Made by a program: the position numbers and the translations under genes
Notes under the pieces: model-generated
The model's database searches: none
The model's input: the letters and a program-made list of their open reading frames with translations, nothing else
What the model was told of the DNA's origin: nothing
NCBI RefSeq assembly: GCF_042434395.1
Contig: NZ_JBHLTP010000009.1
Span: forward strand, 62,001-126,000
Reading direction: 5' to 3'
Source: Pontibacillus salicampi
GTDB lineage: Bacteria; Bacillota; Bacilli; Bacillales; BH030062
DNA length: 64,000 nt
Part shown: one piece after another, positions 53,389-63,218 of the stretch
Layout of the letters: each line of letters starts with the position of its first letter
Numbering within the stretch: position 1 is the stretch's first letter

Positions 53389-54594
53389 ATGAATTTACGA
53401 GGGAAAAAAGTCGTACTTGGGGTTTCTGGTGGCATCGCAGCCTATAAAGCGTGTGCACTAACGAGCAAGCTTGTTCAAGCAGGAGCAAATGTCACCGTTA
53501 TTATGACAGATAGTGCACAGGAATTCGTAACGCCGTTAACGTTTCAGGCTCTATCACGTAACCCAGTGTACACAGATACGTTCGATGAGAAAATCCCTGA
53601 GCAAATTGCACACATAGATGTGGCGGATTGGGCAGATCTCATTGTGCTGGCACCTGCAACAGCAAATTTACTAGGTAAGCTTGCTAACGGTATTGCGGAT
53701 GATATGCTTTCTACTACATTACTTGCTAGTGAAGCGCCTGTTTATGTTGCTCCGGCGATGAACGTTCATATGTATGCCCATCCAGCAGTGCAGCGTAACC
53801 TGCTCCAGCTAGAGCAGGATGGCTACCAATTTATCGAGCCAGGGGAAGGGTATTTAGCCTGTGGTTATGTAGGTAAAGGACGGCTGGAAGAACCAGAAAC
53901 CATCGTTCGAGTAATAGAAGAGCAATTAAACAAGAGGACAACCTTTCATAAGAAACGAATCCTCATTACCGCGGGACCGACCAAGGAAAAAGTGGACCCT
54001 GTTCGATATTTTACGAACCATTCCTCCGGAAAGATGGGCTATGCTATTGCGAGACAAGCTGTGCAGCTAGGTGCTGAAGTCACTCTTATTTCAGGTCCTG
54101 CGAATTTAGAGGTGCCTGCTGGTGTAAAGCATATTTCCGTTGAATCGGCTGCAGATATGTATGATGCAGTAATGGAAGCATATCCAAATCAAGATGTTGT
54201 TATTAAAGCAGCGGCAGTAGCAGATTATCGACCAAAACATCCTTTTAATGAGAAATTAAAGAAGCAAGGAGATAATCTGGTGCTAGAGCTGGAACGCACA
54301 AAAGATATTCTGCAGACGCTCGGGGAAAAGAAGAAGCATCAATTCCTAGTGGGCTTTGCAGCGGAAACAACGAAACCATTGGAATATGGAAAGCAAAAGC
54401 TCGAGAAAAAGAGGCTGGACGCTATTGTTATTAATAACATTACCGAAGCTGGGGCGGGCTTCAGTGGAGATACGAATAAAGTAACCTATGTGTCGAAGAG
54501 TGGGAATACAATAGATTTACCACTACAATCTAAGAATGACGTAGCGAAAGCCATTCTACAGCAGGTTGCTAAAGAGCTAAAGGATGATCGATAG
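53389..54594 (+). CDS. coaBC: CoaBC, phosphopantothenoylcysteine synthetase/decarboxylase
   Basis: A 401-residue fused enzyme. The N-terminal CoaC flavoprotein domain (~1-180) has VSGGIAAYK, the MNVHMYAHPAVQ-type motif and the catalytic cysteine in LACGYVGKGR. The C-terminal CoaB domain (~186-400) has ITAGPTKEKVDPVRY and AAAVADYRPK. It makes 4'-phosphopantetheine for CoA. ATG 53389 follows GGAGG (53376-53380). Confidence 0.96.
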   Translation: MNLRGKKVVLGVSGGIAAYKACALTSKLVQAGANVTVIMTDSAQEFVTPLTFQALSRNPVYTDTFDEKIPEQIAHIDVADWADLIVLAPATANLLGKLANGIADDMLSTTLLASEAPVYVAPAMNVHMYAHPAVQRNLLQLEQDGYQFIEPGEGYLACGYVGKGRLEEPETIVRVIEEQLNKRTTFHKKRILITAGPTKEKVDPVRYFTNHSSGKMGYAIARQAVQLGAEVTLISGPANLEVPAGVKHISVESAADMYDAVMEAYPNQDVVIKAAAVADYRPKHPFNEKLKKQGDNLVLELERTKDILQTLGEKKKHQFLVGFAAETTKPLEYGKQKLEKKRLDAIVINNITEAGAGFSGDTNKVTYVSKSGNTIDLPLQSKNDVAKAILQQVAKELKDDR

Positions 54595-57005
54595 TGAAGA
54601 TAGCCCGTGTCATTGTGGATGTTCCGACTAGTCAAACAAACCGTTTGTTTGATTACACTATCCCAGATAAATATCAAGATGTACTTACTGTTGGTATGAG
54701 GGTTATTGTTCCCTTTGGCCCAAGAAAAATAATGGGATTTGTCCTCGACATCACTTCAGAATCCAAGTTAAATAAATTAAAGAACGTTCAGGATGTACTA
54801 GATTTAACTCCTGTATTGACAAAAGAGTTATTGGATGTGGGCAAATGGCTGGCTGAATCGACCCTGTGCTTTTATGTTTCTGCGTTTCAAGCAATGCTTC
54901 CTCAAGTGTTAAAGGCAAAATATGATAAGGAATTATGGCTGCTTGCAGAAGTGGAGGAGCTTTCACCTCAGCTTGAATCCTTGTTTGCAGGCAGGGGAGT
55001 AATACCATACGAAGAAATACAAGAGCATAACGTTTCGTATTCGGCTATTCAAAAGGCTGTAAAAGAAGGCATATTGGAAATCCACTATCAAGTAAATAGT
55101 AAAGAAACAAAAAAAACAGAAACGTATATAACTAATGCTTTAGAAGAAATGGAGCTGGAAGAAAAGTATGCAACGATGCCTCCTCAAGCGAAGAAGCAAC
55201 GGCAAATTATTGCCTTCTTCCTAGAGCATCCGGGGGAAATAAAGCAAAAGGAGTTATTACATCGTTTATCTACAACGAGAGCTTCCTTAAAACCTTTGTT
55301 AGACAAAGGAGTATTACAAACTATCCAAAGAGAAGTGTATCGAGACCCTTATCAAGATCGAGAATACCAGCCAACGACTCCCTTCCCCTTAACGGAAGAA
55401 CAAGCTGCTGCTATTGACCCCATCCATACATCCATTAGCAATCATACACACGAAACCTTTTTGCTGCATGGAGTGACCGGAAGCGGAAAAACGGAAGTGT
55501 ATTTACAATCTATCCAGCATGTCCTAGATAAAGGTCAGGAAGCGATTGTACTCGTTCCGGAAATTGCTTTAACTCCACAAATGGTAGAGCGATTTAAGGG
55601 GAGATTCGGATCAAGAGTAGCAGTACTTCATAGTGCTCTATCGAAAGGGGAAAAATTCGATGAATGGCGGAAAGTTCAACGCAAAGAAGTCCAAGTAGTA
55701 GTGGGGGCGCGGTCTGCCATTTTTGCACCTTTTGAAAACCTTGGTATTGTCATCATAGACGAGGAGCATGAATCAAGTTATAAGCAGGAAGATTATCCAA
55801 GATACCATGCTAGAGACGTTGCAATCTATCGAGCAAAGCATCATACATGCCCAGTTGTTTTAGGCAGTGCAACGCCAACATTGGAGTCCTATGCAAGAGC
55901 TCAAAAAGGAGTATATACTTTGTTGTCACTTCCTAAACGGATGAACAATGCTTCTATGCCTCAAGTGGAACGAATTGATATGAGAGAAGAACTTCATGCT
56001 GGCAATCGTTCTATGTTCTCCAGAGACTTATTTGAAAAAATGGAGGATAGACTCCAAAAAGGAGAACAAACTGTTTTATTCCTTAATCGCAGAGGTTACT
56101 CAACATTCGTGATGTGCCGGGATTGCGGTCATGTAATGGAGTGTCCGCATTGTGACATTGCTTTAACCTATCATAGAAAATCAGAGCGCTTAAAATGTCA
56201 TTATTGCTCTTATGAGGAAGCTATGCCAACAGAATGCCCTTCGTGCGAAAGTGATTCTATTCGGTATTTTGGTACAGGTACCCAAAAAATTGAAGAATCC
56301 TTGCAGCAATTACTTCCAGAAGCTCGAATCATCAGAATGGATGTAGATACAACGCGCAGAAAAGGATCTCACGAGAGGCTATTAACGAAATTCGGCAACC
56401 AGGAAGCAGACATTTTGCTTGGAACGCAGATGATAGCTAAAGGACTGGATTTTGCCAATGTTACACTAGTGGGGGTATTGGCTGCAGATGCCATGCTCCA
56501 TTTGCCTGATTTTCGTTCGGCAGAGAAGACCTTTCAATTATTAACACAGGTTAGTGGCCGGGCAGGCCGTCACACTCTCCCTGGCGAAGTAGTGATTCAA
56601 AGCTATACTCCAGAGCATTATAGTATCGATCTTGCCAGCCAATATGATTATGAGGCCTTTTTTCTAAAAGAAATGAAGGTAAGGAAAATGTTTCAGTATC
56701 CACCCTATTATTTTTTAACGCTTATCACGGTATCACATGGGAACCATTTGTACACAATGGATGTAACACAAAAAATGACTCAGTTTCTAAAGGAGCAATT
56801 ATCAGAACAATCCGTTGTGCTTGGGCCATCCCCATCTCCTCTTGCAAGGATTAAAGATAGATATCGATATCAAACCATGATAAAATACAAAAATGAACCT
56901 GGCCTTCACAAAGCCATGAATCGGTTATTTCAATTATATGAAGACCAAATCAATCAAAACGATTTACAAATATCCGTTGATTTTCAACCTTATCAAATGA
57001 TGTAG
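54594..57005 (+). CDS. priA: PriA, primosomal replication restart helicase
   Basis: An 803-residue superfamily 2 helicase. A 3' DNA-binding domain (~1-110), a winged-helix part, Walker A GVTGSGKTE (~299-307), the DEEH box near 394, and a zinc module with four CxxC-type pairs (CRDCGHVMECPHC and CHYC, CPSC; ~504-560). It restarts stalled forks by loading DnaB partners. GTG 54594 shares a base with the coaBC stop. In B. subtilis def follows directly; here fmt does. Confidence 0.97.
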   Translation: MKIARVIVDVPTSQTNRLFDYTIPDKYQDVLTVGMRVIVPFGPRKIMGFVLDITSESKLNKLKNVQDVLDLTPVLTKELLDVGKWLAESTLCFYVSAFQAMLPQVLKAKYDKELWLLAEVEELSPQLESLFAGRGVIPYEEIQEHNVSYSAIQKAVKEGILEIHYQVNSKETKKTETYITNALEEMELEEKYATMPPQAKKQRQIIAFFLEHPGEIKQKELLHRLSTTRASLKPLLDKGVLQTIQREVYRDPYQDREYQPTTPFPLTEEQAAAIDPIHTSISNHTHETFLLHGVTGSGKTEVYLQSIQHVLDKGQEAIVLVPEIALTPQMVERFKGRFGSRVAVLHSALSKGEKFDEWRKVQRKEVQVVVGARSAIFAPFENLGIVIIDEEHESSYKQEDYPRYHARDVAIYRAKHHTCPVVLGSATPTLESYARAQKGVYTLLSLPKRMNNASMPQVERIDMREELHAGNRSMFSRDLFEKMEDRLQKGEQTVLFLNRRGYSTFVMCRDCGHVMECPHCDIALTYHRKSERLKCHYCSYEEAMPTECPSCESDSIRYFGTGTQKIEESLQQLLPEARIIRMDVDTTRRKGSHERLLTKFGNQEADILLGTQMIAKGLDFANVTLVGVLAADAMLHLPDFRSAEKTFQLLTQVSGRAGRHTLPGEVVIQSYTPEHYSIDLASQYDYEAFFLKEMKVRKMFQYPPYYFLTLITVSHGNHLYTMDVTQKMTQFLKEQLSEQSVVLGPSPSPLARIKDRYRYQTMIKYKNEPGLHKAMNRLFQLYEDQINQNDLQISVDFQPYQMM

Positions 57006-57017
57006 AGAGGAGTGCAT

Positions 57018-57968
57018 ATGATGAAGCGTATAGTTTTCATGGGCACACCGGACTTCGCTGTACCGGTTTTACAGCAGTTAATCACAGATCAATACAACGT
57101 CGTAGCAGTCGTAACACAGCCAGACAGACCGAAAGGGAGAAAGCGAACGCTTACCCCTCCTCCAGTAAAAGTCGAAGCAGAGAAGCATGGTATTCCTGTG
57201 GTACAGCCCGAGAAGGTCAAAAAGGAATATGAGGATATCCTCTCCTTTGATCCGGACCTTATCGTGACTGCAGCATTTGGGCAAATTTTACCGAAGGCAT
57301 TACTGGAGGTTCCGCAATATGGCTGTATTAACGTTCATGCTTCGTTACTGCCAGAATTGCGTGGAGGTGCTCCCATTCACTACGCCATTTTACAAGGTAA
57401 AAAAGAGACGGGCATTTCTATTATGTATATGGTAGAAGCCCTTGATGCTGGTGATGTGTTATCACAGGCTAGTGTAGCTATTGAGGAGACAGATCATGTG
57501 GGAACACTCCATGACAAACTGTCTGTTATTGGAGCAGAGCTGCTTAGCAGTACATTACCGAAGCTGTTAGAGGGAGAGATTACTCCTGTAAGACAAGATG
57601 AACACCTTGTTACATTTGCATCAAATATAAAACGAGAGCAGGAAAAAATAGATTGGAAACAGGATGCGGAGACGATTTACAATCATATCCGCGGATTACA
57701 CCCATGGCCTGTAGCCTTTACAACTTATCAAAATAAGCCTTTAAAGGTGTGGTGGGGAGAAAAGGTAACTGGTTCCTTTGCAGGAGCTCCAGGAGAAATA
57801 GTGCGCTTAGATGAAGACGGGTTTGTAGTAGCTGCTGGTGATCAGAATGGTATTAAGCTTGTGGACATTCAACCTTCCGGTAAGAAACGAATGGATGCAG
57901 GAGACTTTCTTCGTGGTGCTGGGCAATCGCTACAAACTGGTGAAATGTTAGGAGAAGATCATGAGTAA
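57018..57968 (+). CDS. fmt: Fmt, methionyl-tRNA formyltransferase
   Basis: A 316-residue formyltransferase. The N-terminal Rossmann domain has MGTPDFAVPVL (~6-16) and the catalytic HASLLPELRGGAPIHYAI-type motif (~108-125, with the conserved N upstream). A C-terminal OB-like tRNA-binding domain begins near 205. It formylates Met-tRNA initiator. ATG 57018 or 57021 follow AGAGAGGAG. The usual partner deformylase gene is absent here. Confidence 0.96.
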   Translation: MMKRIVFMGTPDFAVPVLQQLITDQYNVVAVVTQPDRPKGRKRTLTPPPVKVEAEKHGIPVVQPEKVKKEYEDILSFDPDLIVTAAFGQILPKALLEVPQYGCINVHASLLPELRGGAPIHYAILQGKKETGISIMYMVEALDAGDVLSQASVAIEETDHVGTLHDKLSVIGAELLSSTLPKLLEGEITPVRQDEHLVTFASNIKREQEKIDWKQDAETIYNHIRGLHPWPVAFTTYQNKPLKVWWGEKVTGSFAGAPGEIVRLDEDGFVVAAGDQNGIKLVDIQPSGKKRMDAGDFLRGAGQSLQTGEMLGEDHE

Positions 57969-59322
57969 TATAAACCTACGGGAGGCTGCCCTCGACATTG
58001 TTACCCGGGTTGGGGAACAGGGAGGGTTCAGTCATCTTCTTATTAATCAAACCATTCAAAAGAAGGGGCTTAGTCAACGTGATACTGCTCTGTTGACAGA
58101 GATAGTATATGGCACGATACAGCGAAAAGATACGTTAGATTATTTCCTTAGTCCTTTCCTTCACAATAAGAACAAGCTAAAGCCTTGGGTGCTTTGGCTT
58201 CTTTATATGTCTTGCTATCAGATGATTTATTTAGAACGAGTGCCAGATCATGCCGTATTACATGAATCTGCCGAAATTGCTAAAAAGAGAGGACATAAAG
58301 GAATTGTTTCCATGGTAAACGGCGTGCTGCGAAATCTGCAGCGAAAAGGACCAGCCTCTCTCGATCAAATAAAGGACCCTATAGAACGTCTTGCAACCGA
58401 GACAAGTCATCCGGTATGGATGGTCCAACGCTGGGTCGCTATGTATGGGATGGAACAAACGTCTCAGATGTGTCATAAAAACCTGGAACGAGGGACGATG
58501 ACTGTACGGGTGAACACCACCAAGTATTCCAGGGAAATGGTGTTACAGCATCTTAAAGAAGATGGATTTGAAGCAGCAGCAACCGATTTGTCCGCGGAAG
58601 GGATAACTATTTACTCTGGTAATATTTTGAATCATCCTTTGTTTCAAAACGGAGGATTGACGGTACAGGATGAAAGCTCCATGCTAGTCGGGGATATGCT
58701 TCAGCTGAACGATAATATGATGGTGCTCGATGCCTGCAGCGCACCTGGAGGCAAGACGACTCATATAGCTGAAAAGATGAACAATACAGGAAAAGTGTAT
58801 GCTTATGATCTCCATAAGAAGAAAGTAGAACTTGTGAAGCAAAAGGCTGAGCAGCTTGGATTAACTACCATCATAACGGGAGCTTCTGATGCAAGAAATC
58901 TGCCAAACCTTCATGAACCGGAATCGTTTCATCGAATTTTATTAGATGCTCCTTGCTCAGGACTTGGTGTAGTAAGAGGCAAACCGGACATTAAGTATGC
59001 TAAATCAGAGAAGGATATTGACACCCTTTCCAAAATACAGTATGAATTGTTAGAATCGGTTAGTCTGTTGCTACAATTAAATGGTAAACTAGTATATAGT
59101 ACGTGTACCGTGGACAAGAAAGAAAATGAAGAAGTGGTGAAAGCTTTTCTAACAGAGCATCCTGACTTTGAAATAGATGAAACATTTTTCGATGAGCTTC
59201 CGGTAGAGGCACAGCATTTACCTGGTAGAACTAAGTGGGGCTTGCAATTATTCCCGCAGGATTTTGATACAGACGGATTTTTCATAACGAGAATACAACG
59301 AAGGAGTGAACATCATGGCTGA
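57961..59322 (+). CDS. rsmB: RsmB, 16S rRNA m5C967 methyltransferase
   Basis: A 453-residue SAM-dependent methyltransferase. An N-terminal NusB-like RNA-binding domain (~1-140), then a catalytic domain with the SAM loop LDACSAPGGKTTHIA (~256-270), LLDAPCSGLG (~325-334) and the catalytic cysteine in STCT (~380-383). ATG 57961 overlaps fmt by 8 bases and the end overlaps rlmN by 8. Confidence 0.96.
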   Translation: MSNINLREAALDIVTRVGEQGGFSHLLINQTIQKKGLSQRDTALLTEIVYGTIQRKDTLDYFLSPFLHNKNKLKPWVLWLLYMSCYQMIYLERVPDHAVLHESAEIAKKRGHKGIVSMVNGVLRNLQRKGPASLDQIKDPIERLATETSHPVWMVQRWVAMYGMEQTSQMCHKNLERGTMTVRVNTTKYSREMVLQHLKEDGFEAAATDLSAEGITIYSGNILNHPLFQNGGLTVQDESSMLVGDMLQLNDNMMVLDACSAPGGKTTHIAEKMNNTGKVYAYDLHKKKVELVKQKAEQLGLTTIITGASDARNLPNLHEPESFHRILLDAPCSGLGVVRGKPDIKYAKSEKDIDTLSKIQYELLESVSLLLQLNGKLVYSTCTVDKKENEEVVKAFLTEHPDFEIDETFFDELPVEAQHLPGRTKWGLQLFPQDFDTDGFFITRIQRRSEHHG

Positions 59323-60418
59323 ATTAATGAAGAAAAAAAAGCAAAAAGAAACAAGGCCAAATAAAGGGAACTCCATCTATTCACTAACGCATGAAGAGCT
59401 AAAGAATTGGTTAGTTGAGAATGGGGAGCCTAAGTTTCGTGCCACCCAGATTTTTGAGTGGTTATATCAGAAACGAGTAGAATACTTTGAGGAGATGACA
59501 AACCTTTCCAAGGGGCTTCGAGAGAAATTAAACAATTCTTTCTCCATTACAACCCTAGAAACGGTTGTTGAGCAAAAATCCTCTGACGGCAGAACAATGA
59601 AATTTTTATTTGAAATGCATGATGGATATACGATTGAAACAGTACTCATGAAGCATGATTATGGTTACTCTGTTTGTGTAACCAGCCAGGTAGGGTGCCG
59701 AATAGGCTGTACGTTTTGTGCGTCTTCTATAGGAGGACTAAAACGACAATTGGAATCAGGAGAAATCGTAAGTCAGGTAATTAAAGTACAAAAAGCATTA
59801 GACGAGCGCAATGAGCGTGTTTCTTCAATCGTATTGATGGGAATTGGAGAGCCGTTTGATAATTATGACGAGATCATAGCATTTCTACGAACTATTAATC
59901 ATGATAAAGGGATAAATATTGGAGCACGTCACATTACGTTATCTACTAGTGGGATTGTCCCTCGCATTTACGATTTTGCAGATGAGAAGACGCAGATTAA
60001 TTTTGCCGTTTCCCTCCATGCCGTAACGAATGAACGACGGTCCAAATTAATGCCGATTAACAAGGCGTATCCTCTAGAAAAATTACTGCCATCGGTTAAA
60101 TATTATAATGAGACGACTGGAAGACGTGTGACATTTGAGTATGGGCTGCTCGGAGGCGAGAACGATTCTGTAGAAGAAGCGAAGGATCTTGCTAATCTGA
60201 TCAAGGATTATGACTTAAACATTCACGTCAACCTTATCCCGGTAAACTTTGTACCAGAGCGTAATTATGTTCGTACGGAAAGAAGTCAAATATTTGAATT
60301 TGAACGTACTTTGAAGGATGAAGGTATTAACGCCACTATTCGCCGTGAACAAGGGCATGATATTGATGCTGCCTGTGGTCAATTACGCGCGAAGGAGCGT
60401 AAAAGAGAGACGAGGTGA
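59315..60418 (+). CDS. rlmN: RlmN, radical SAM rRNA/tRNA adenine-2 methyltransferase
   Basis: A 367-residue radical SAM enzyme. The cluster-binding motif CRIGCTFC lies at ~129-136, and GIGEPFDNYDEI at ~174-185. The methyl-carrying cysteine is near the C-terminus in DIDAACGQLRAKE. It methylates A2503 of 23S rRNA and A37 of some tRNAs. ATG 59315 follows AAGGAG (59300-59305). It overlaps the rsmB end and is coupled to prpC. Confidence 0.97.
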   Translation: MAELMKKKKQKETRPNKGNSIYSLTHEELKNWLVENGEPKFRATQIFEWLYQKRVEYFEEMTNLSKGLREKLNNSFSITTLETVVEQKSSDGRTMKFLFEMHDGYTIETVLMKHDYGYSVCVTSQVGCRIGCTFCASSIGGLKRQLESGEIVSQVIKVQKALDERNERVSSIVLMGIGEPFDNYDEIIAFLRTINHDKGINIGARHITLSTSGIVPRIYDFADEKTQINFAVSLHAVTNERRSKLMPINKAYPLEKLLPSVKYYNETTGRRVTFEYGLLGGENDSVEEAKDLANLIKDYDLNIHVNLIPVNFVPERNYVRTERSQIFEFERTLKDEGINATIRREQGHDIDAACGQLRAKERKRETR

Positions 60419-60423
60419 ATCCC

Positions 60424-61179
60424 ATGAATGGTTATTTTTTAACAGATAAAGGACAAGTAAGAAGTCATAATGAGGATTCAGGAGGCTTGTTTTTTAATCA
60501 AAACCACCAGATTTTAGCTGTAGTAGCTGATGGTATGGGTGGCCACCGTGCCGGAGATGTAGCAAGTAATATTGCTACTTCCTCCCTACATAATAAATGG
60601 TTAGACACAAGTGCTATTCATACCCCTGAGCAAGCTGAGACATGGTTAAGGGATACTATAAAAACTGTTAATAGTGAAATTTATGAGCATGCTATTCATA
60701 ACGAGGAATGTCATGGCATGGGAACTACAGTAGTAGCTGTCATTTGTACAGATGAATTTTTTTCGGTAGCCCATATAGGAGATAGTCGGTGTTACCTAGC
60801 TAATGGTACAGGCTTTAAACAGGTAACGGAAGACCATTCCCTTGTTAACGAATTAGTAAGAACGGGCCAAATTTCCCCTCAGGATGCCGAACACCATCCG
60901 AGGAAAAACGTATTGCTAAAAGCGCTAGGAACGGAAGCAAATACAGAGGTTGATATTAGAACAGTAACGTGGGACCCGGATAACCAATTGCTATTATGCT
61001 CTGATGGCTTATCCAACAAGATGAGTGACGAAGAGCTCTATGATTTTGTGAAAACGCCTATGGTACTTGAAGATGCCGCCAGCAAGCTAGTTAATATTGC
61101 TAATGAGCGTGGGGGAGAGGATAATATAACCCTCGTCATTGTCCATCATGATGAACATGAGAAAGAGGGTGCTTCCTAA
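60424..61179 (+). CDS. prpC: PrpC, PP2C-type serine/threonine phosphatase
   Basis: A 251-residue PPM phosphatase. Metal-binding acidic residues are in RSHNEDSGG (~14-22), VADGMGGHRAGDVAS (~34-48), CSDGLSNKM (~193-201) and GGEDNITLV (~229-237). It reverses PrkC phosphorylation. ATG 60424 follows GAGGTG; the longer frame starts inside that site. Its stop overlaps the prkC ATG, which is the standard phosphatase-kinase pairing. Confidence 0.96.
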   Translation: MNGYFLTDKGQVRSHNEDSGGLFFNQNHQILAVVADGMGGHRAGDVASNIATSSLHNKWLDTSAIHTPEQAETWLRDTIKTVNSEIYEHAIHNEECHGMGTTVVAVICTDEFFSVAHIGDSRCYLANGTGFKQVTEDHSLVNELVRTGQISPQDAEHHPRKNVLLKALGTEANTEVDIRTVTWDPDNQLLLCSDGLSNKMSDEELYDFVKTPMVLEDAASKLVNIANERGGEDNITLVIVHHDEHEKEGAS

Positions 61180-63218
61180 TGTTAAAGGGACACCTTTTAA
61201 ATGAACGGTATGAAATTAAGGAAATGATTGGCGGAGGTGGTATGGCCAACGTCTATCTTGCAACAGATACCATATTAAACCGTGATGTAGCTATTAAGGT
61301 ACTTCGTTTGGAATACAACAATGATGATGAATTTATCGCAAGGTTTCGCAGGGAAGCCCACTCTGCCACAAGTTTATCCCATCCGAACATCGTTAATATA
61401 TTCGATGTCGGAGAAGAAGAGCACATATACTATATGGTCATGGAATATGTAGACGGAATGACTTTGAAGCAATATATTCAAACCTATGGACCTGTGGAAG
61501 TACAGGATGCACTTGATATTACAAAACAAATTACCTCTGCCATATCCCATGCCCACGATAATGACATCGTACATAGAGACATAAAACCACAAAACATATT
61601 GATAGACGAATATAAGCAGGTGAAAGTAACAGACTTCGGTATAGCTATGGCACTCAGTGCAACGTCTCTCACACAAACCAATTCTGTTTTAGGATCAGTC
61701 CATTATTTGTCACCGGAACAGGCTCGCGGGGGGATGGCTACCAAAAAATCAGATATTTATTCTATCGGTATCGTATTATTTGAACTATTGACGGGGAGAT
61801 TGCCATTTTCCGGCCAGTCCGCAGTATCCATTGCATTAAAACACCTGCAAAGCGAAACACCTTCCTTAAAGCGCTGGAATGCCATGATTCCTCAAAGTGT
61901 TGAGAATATAGTCCTGAAAGCAACAGCAAAAGATCCTTTTCACCGATATGATGATATCTATGATCTGGTAGATGATCTGGAAACGGCACTCCATCCAGAC
62001 AGACAGCAGGAACAGAAATTTGAAGTACCTTTCGACGACAATGAAGAAGTAACTAAGGCTATTCCCATAATTACTAATGACATGTACAGTCAACACGATT
62101 CTAAAGAAAATACAATTGTGCATGATACGAATCACACAGAAACCCCGCCAGCCCAAGATGCCAAAAAGAAGAAGAAGAAAAAATGGAAAGGCTGGGTGTT
62201 TGGGAGTCTTGCCGTTATTGCACTAGTGGCGGTTCTTGCAGTATTTCTCATTCCAAAGCTTCTCATACCAAAGGATGTGGAAGTGCCAGACGTAACTGAT
62301 ATGTCTTATGAAGAGGCGTATAGTAAATTGAGTGAGCTGAAGTTAGATGTAAGTCAGGAGACGATGTATTCTGGTGATGTAGAGGAGGGGAATGTAGTTA
62401 AAACCAGCCCTGATAGTGGTTCTACTATAAAAGAGGGTGCTCCTATTAAGATTTATACGAGCTTAGGAAAAGAAAAAGTAGAATTTGAAGATTATACCGG
62501 TAAAACCTTCTCTCAAGTAAAGAAAATACTAGAAGAGCAAGGGTATTCCGTTCGGGCTATTCCACAAACGTCCTCAGACATACCAGAAGGGGAAATAATG
62601 GAGCATGTACAGCCTTCCCCTGGAGAGAAAGTTATTCCTGGTGAAGAGAATGTTATTTTTGAAGTGAGCAGCGGTCCAGAAAAAGTAACCATTCAAAGCT
62701 TAGAGGGGATGACACTCGAGGAAGTAAAAAATTATGTGAACCAAAACGATAAAATTTCCCTTAAAGAGCCTCAATATGAATACTCTGATACTGTCCAAGA
62801 AGGAACTGTTATTAGACAAGAACCAGAAGCTCTAACAGAAGTGAACAGTGGTGCAGAAATTCAAGTGTATATTTCTCAGGGGCCGGAAGAGAAGCCGCCG
62901 GTTAGTAAAGAGGTTTCCTTCACGGTAGAGGTGCCAGAGAATGAGAATAACTCCCAAAATCAAAATGGAGATTCATCGGATAACCAAGAAGGCTCTGATA
63001 AGGAAAAGCAAGCGGACGAGTATTCTGTAAAGGTATATATAGAGGATATGAATAACGATTATTCACAGGTAGCTATTGAGGAAACTATATCCGAAACAAC
63101 GGATTATACGATTGACCTTACTATTGCGGATGGTGAAAAAGCGAAATATAAAGTGATGTTAGACGATAGTGTGTACAAAGAAGAAACGGTACCATACGAA
63201 GAGGGTGAAAGTAATTAA
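61179..63218 (+). CDS. prkC: PrkC, PASTA-domain serine/threonine kinase
   Basis: A 679-residue Hanks-type kinase. Kinase domain (~10-275): GGGGMANVY loop, VAIKVL lysine near 40, HRDIKPQN catalytic loop (~132-139) and DFGIA. A lysine-rich juxtamembrane stretch leads to one membrane segment (~337-357). Three PASTA domains follow (~360-425, ~427-495, ~496-565), then a Ser/Asn/Glu linker and a beta-rich C-terminal domain. It senses muropeptides and lipid II, promoting germination and wall control. It is longer than B. subtilis PrkC (648). Confidence 0.97.
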   Translation: MLKGHLLNERYEIKEMIGGGGMANVYLATDTILNRDVAIKVLRLEYNNDDEFIARFRREAHSATSLSHPNIVNIFDVGEEEHIYYMVMEYVDGMTLKQYIQTYGPVEVQDALDITKQITSAISHAHDNDIVHRDIKPQNILIDEYKQVKVTDFGIAMALSATSLTQTNSVLGSVHYLSPEQARGGMATKKSDIYSIGIVLFELLTGRLPFSGQSAVSIALKHLQSETPSLKRWNAMIPQSVENIVLKATAKDPFHRYDDIYDLVDDLETALHPDRQQEQKFEVPFDDNEEVTKAIPIITNDMYSQHDSKENTIVHDTNHTETPPAQDAKKKKKKKWKGWVFGSLAVIALVAVLAVFLIPKLLIPKDVEVPDVTDMSYEEAYSKLSELKLDVSQETMYSGDVEEGNVVKTSPDSGSTIKEGAPIKIYTSLGKEKVEFEDYTGKTFSQVKKILEEQGYSVRAIPQTSSDIPEGEIMEHVQPSPGEKVIPGEENVIFEVSSGPEKVTIQSLEGMTLEEVKNYVNQNDKISLKEPQYEYSDTVQEGTVIRQEPEALTEVNSGAEIQVYISQGPEEKPPVSKEVSFTVEVPENENNSQNQNGDSSDNQEGSDKEKQADEYSVKVYIEDMNNDYSQVAIEETISETTDYTIDLTIADGEKAKYKVMLDDSVYKEETVPYEEGESN

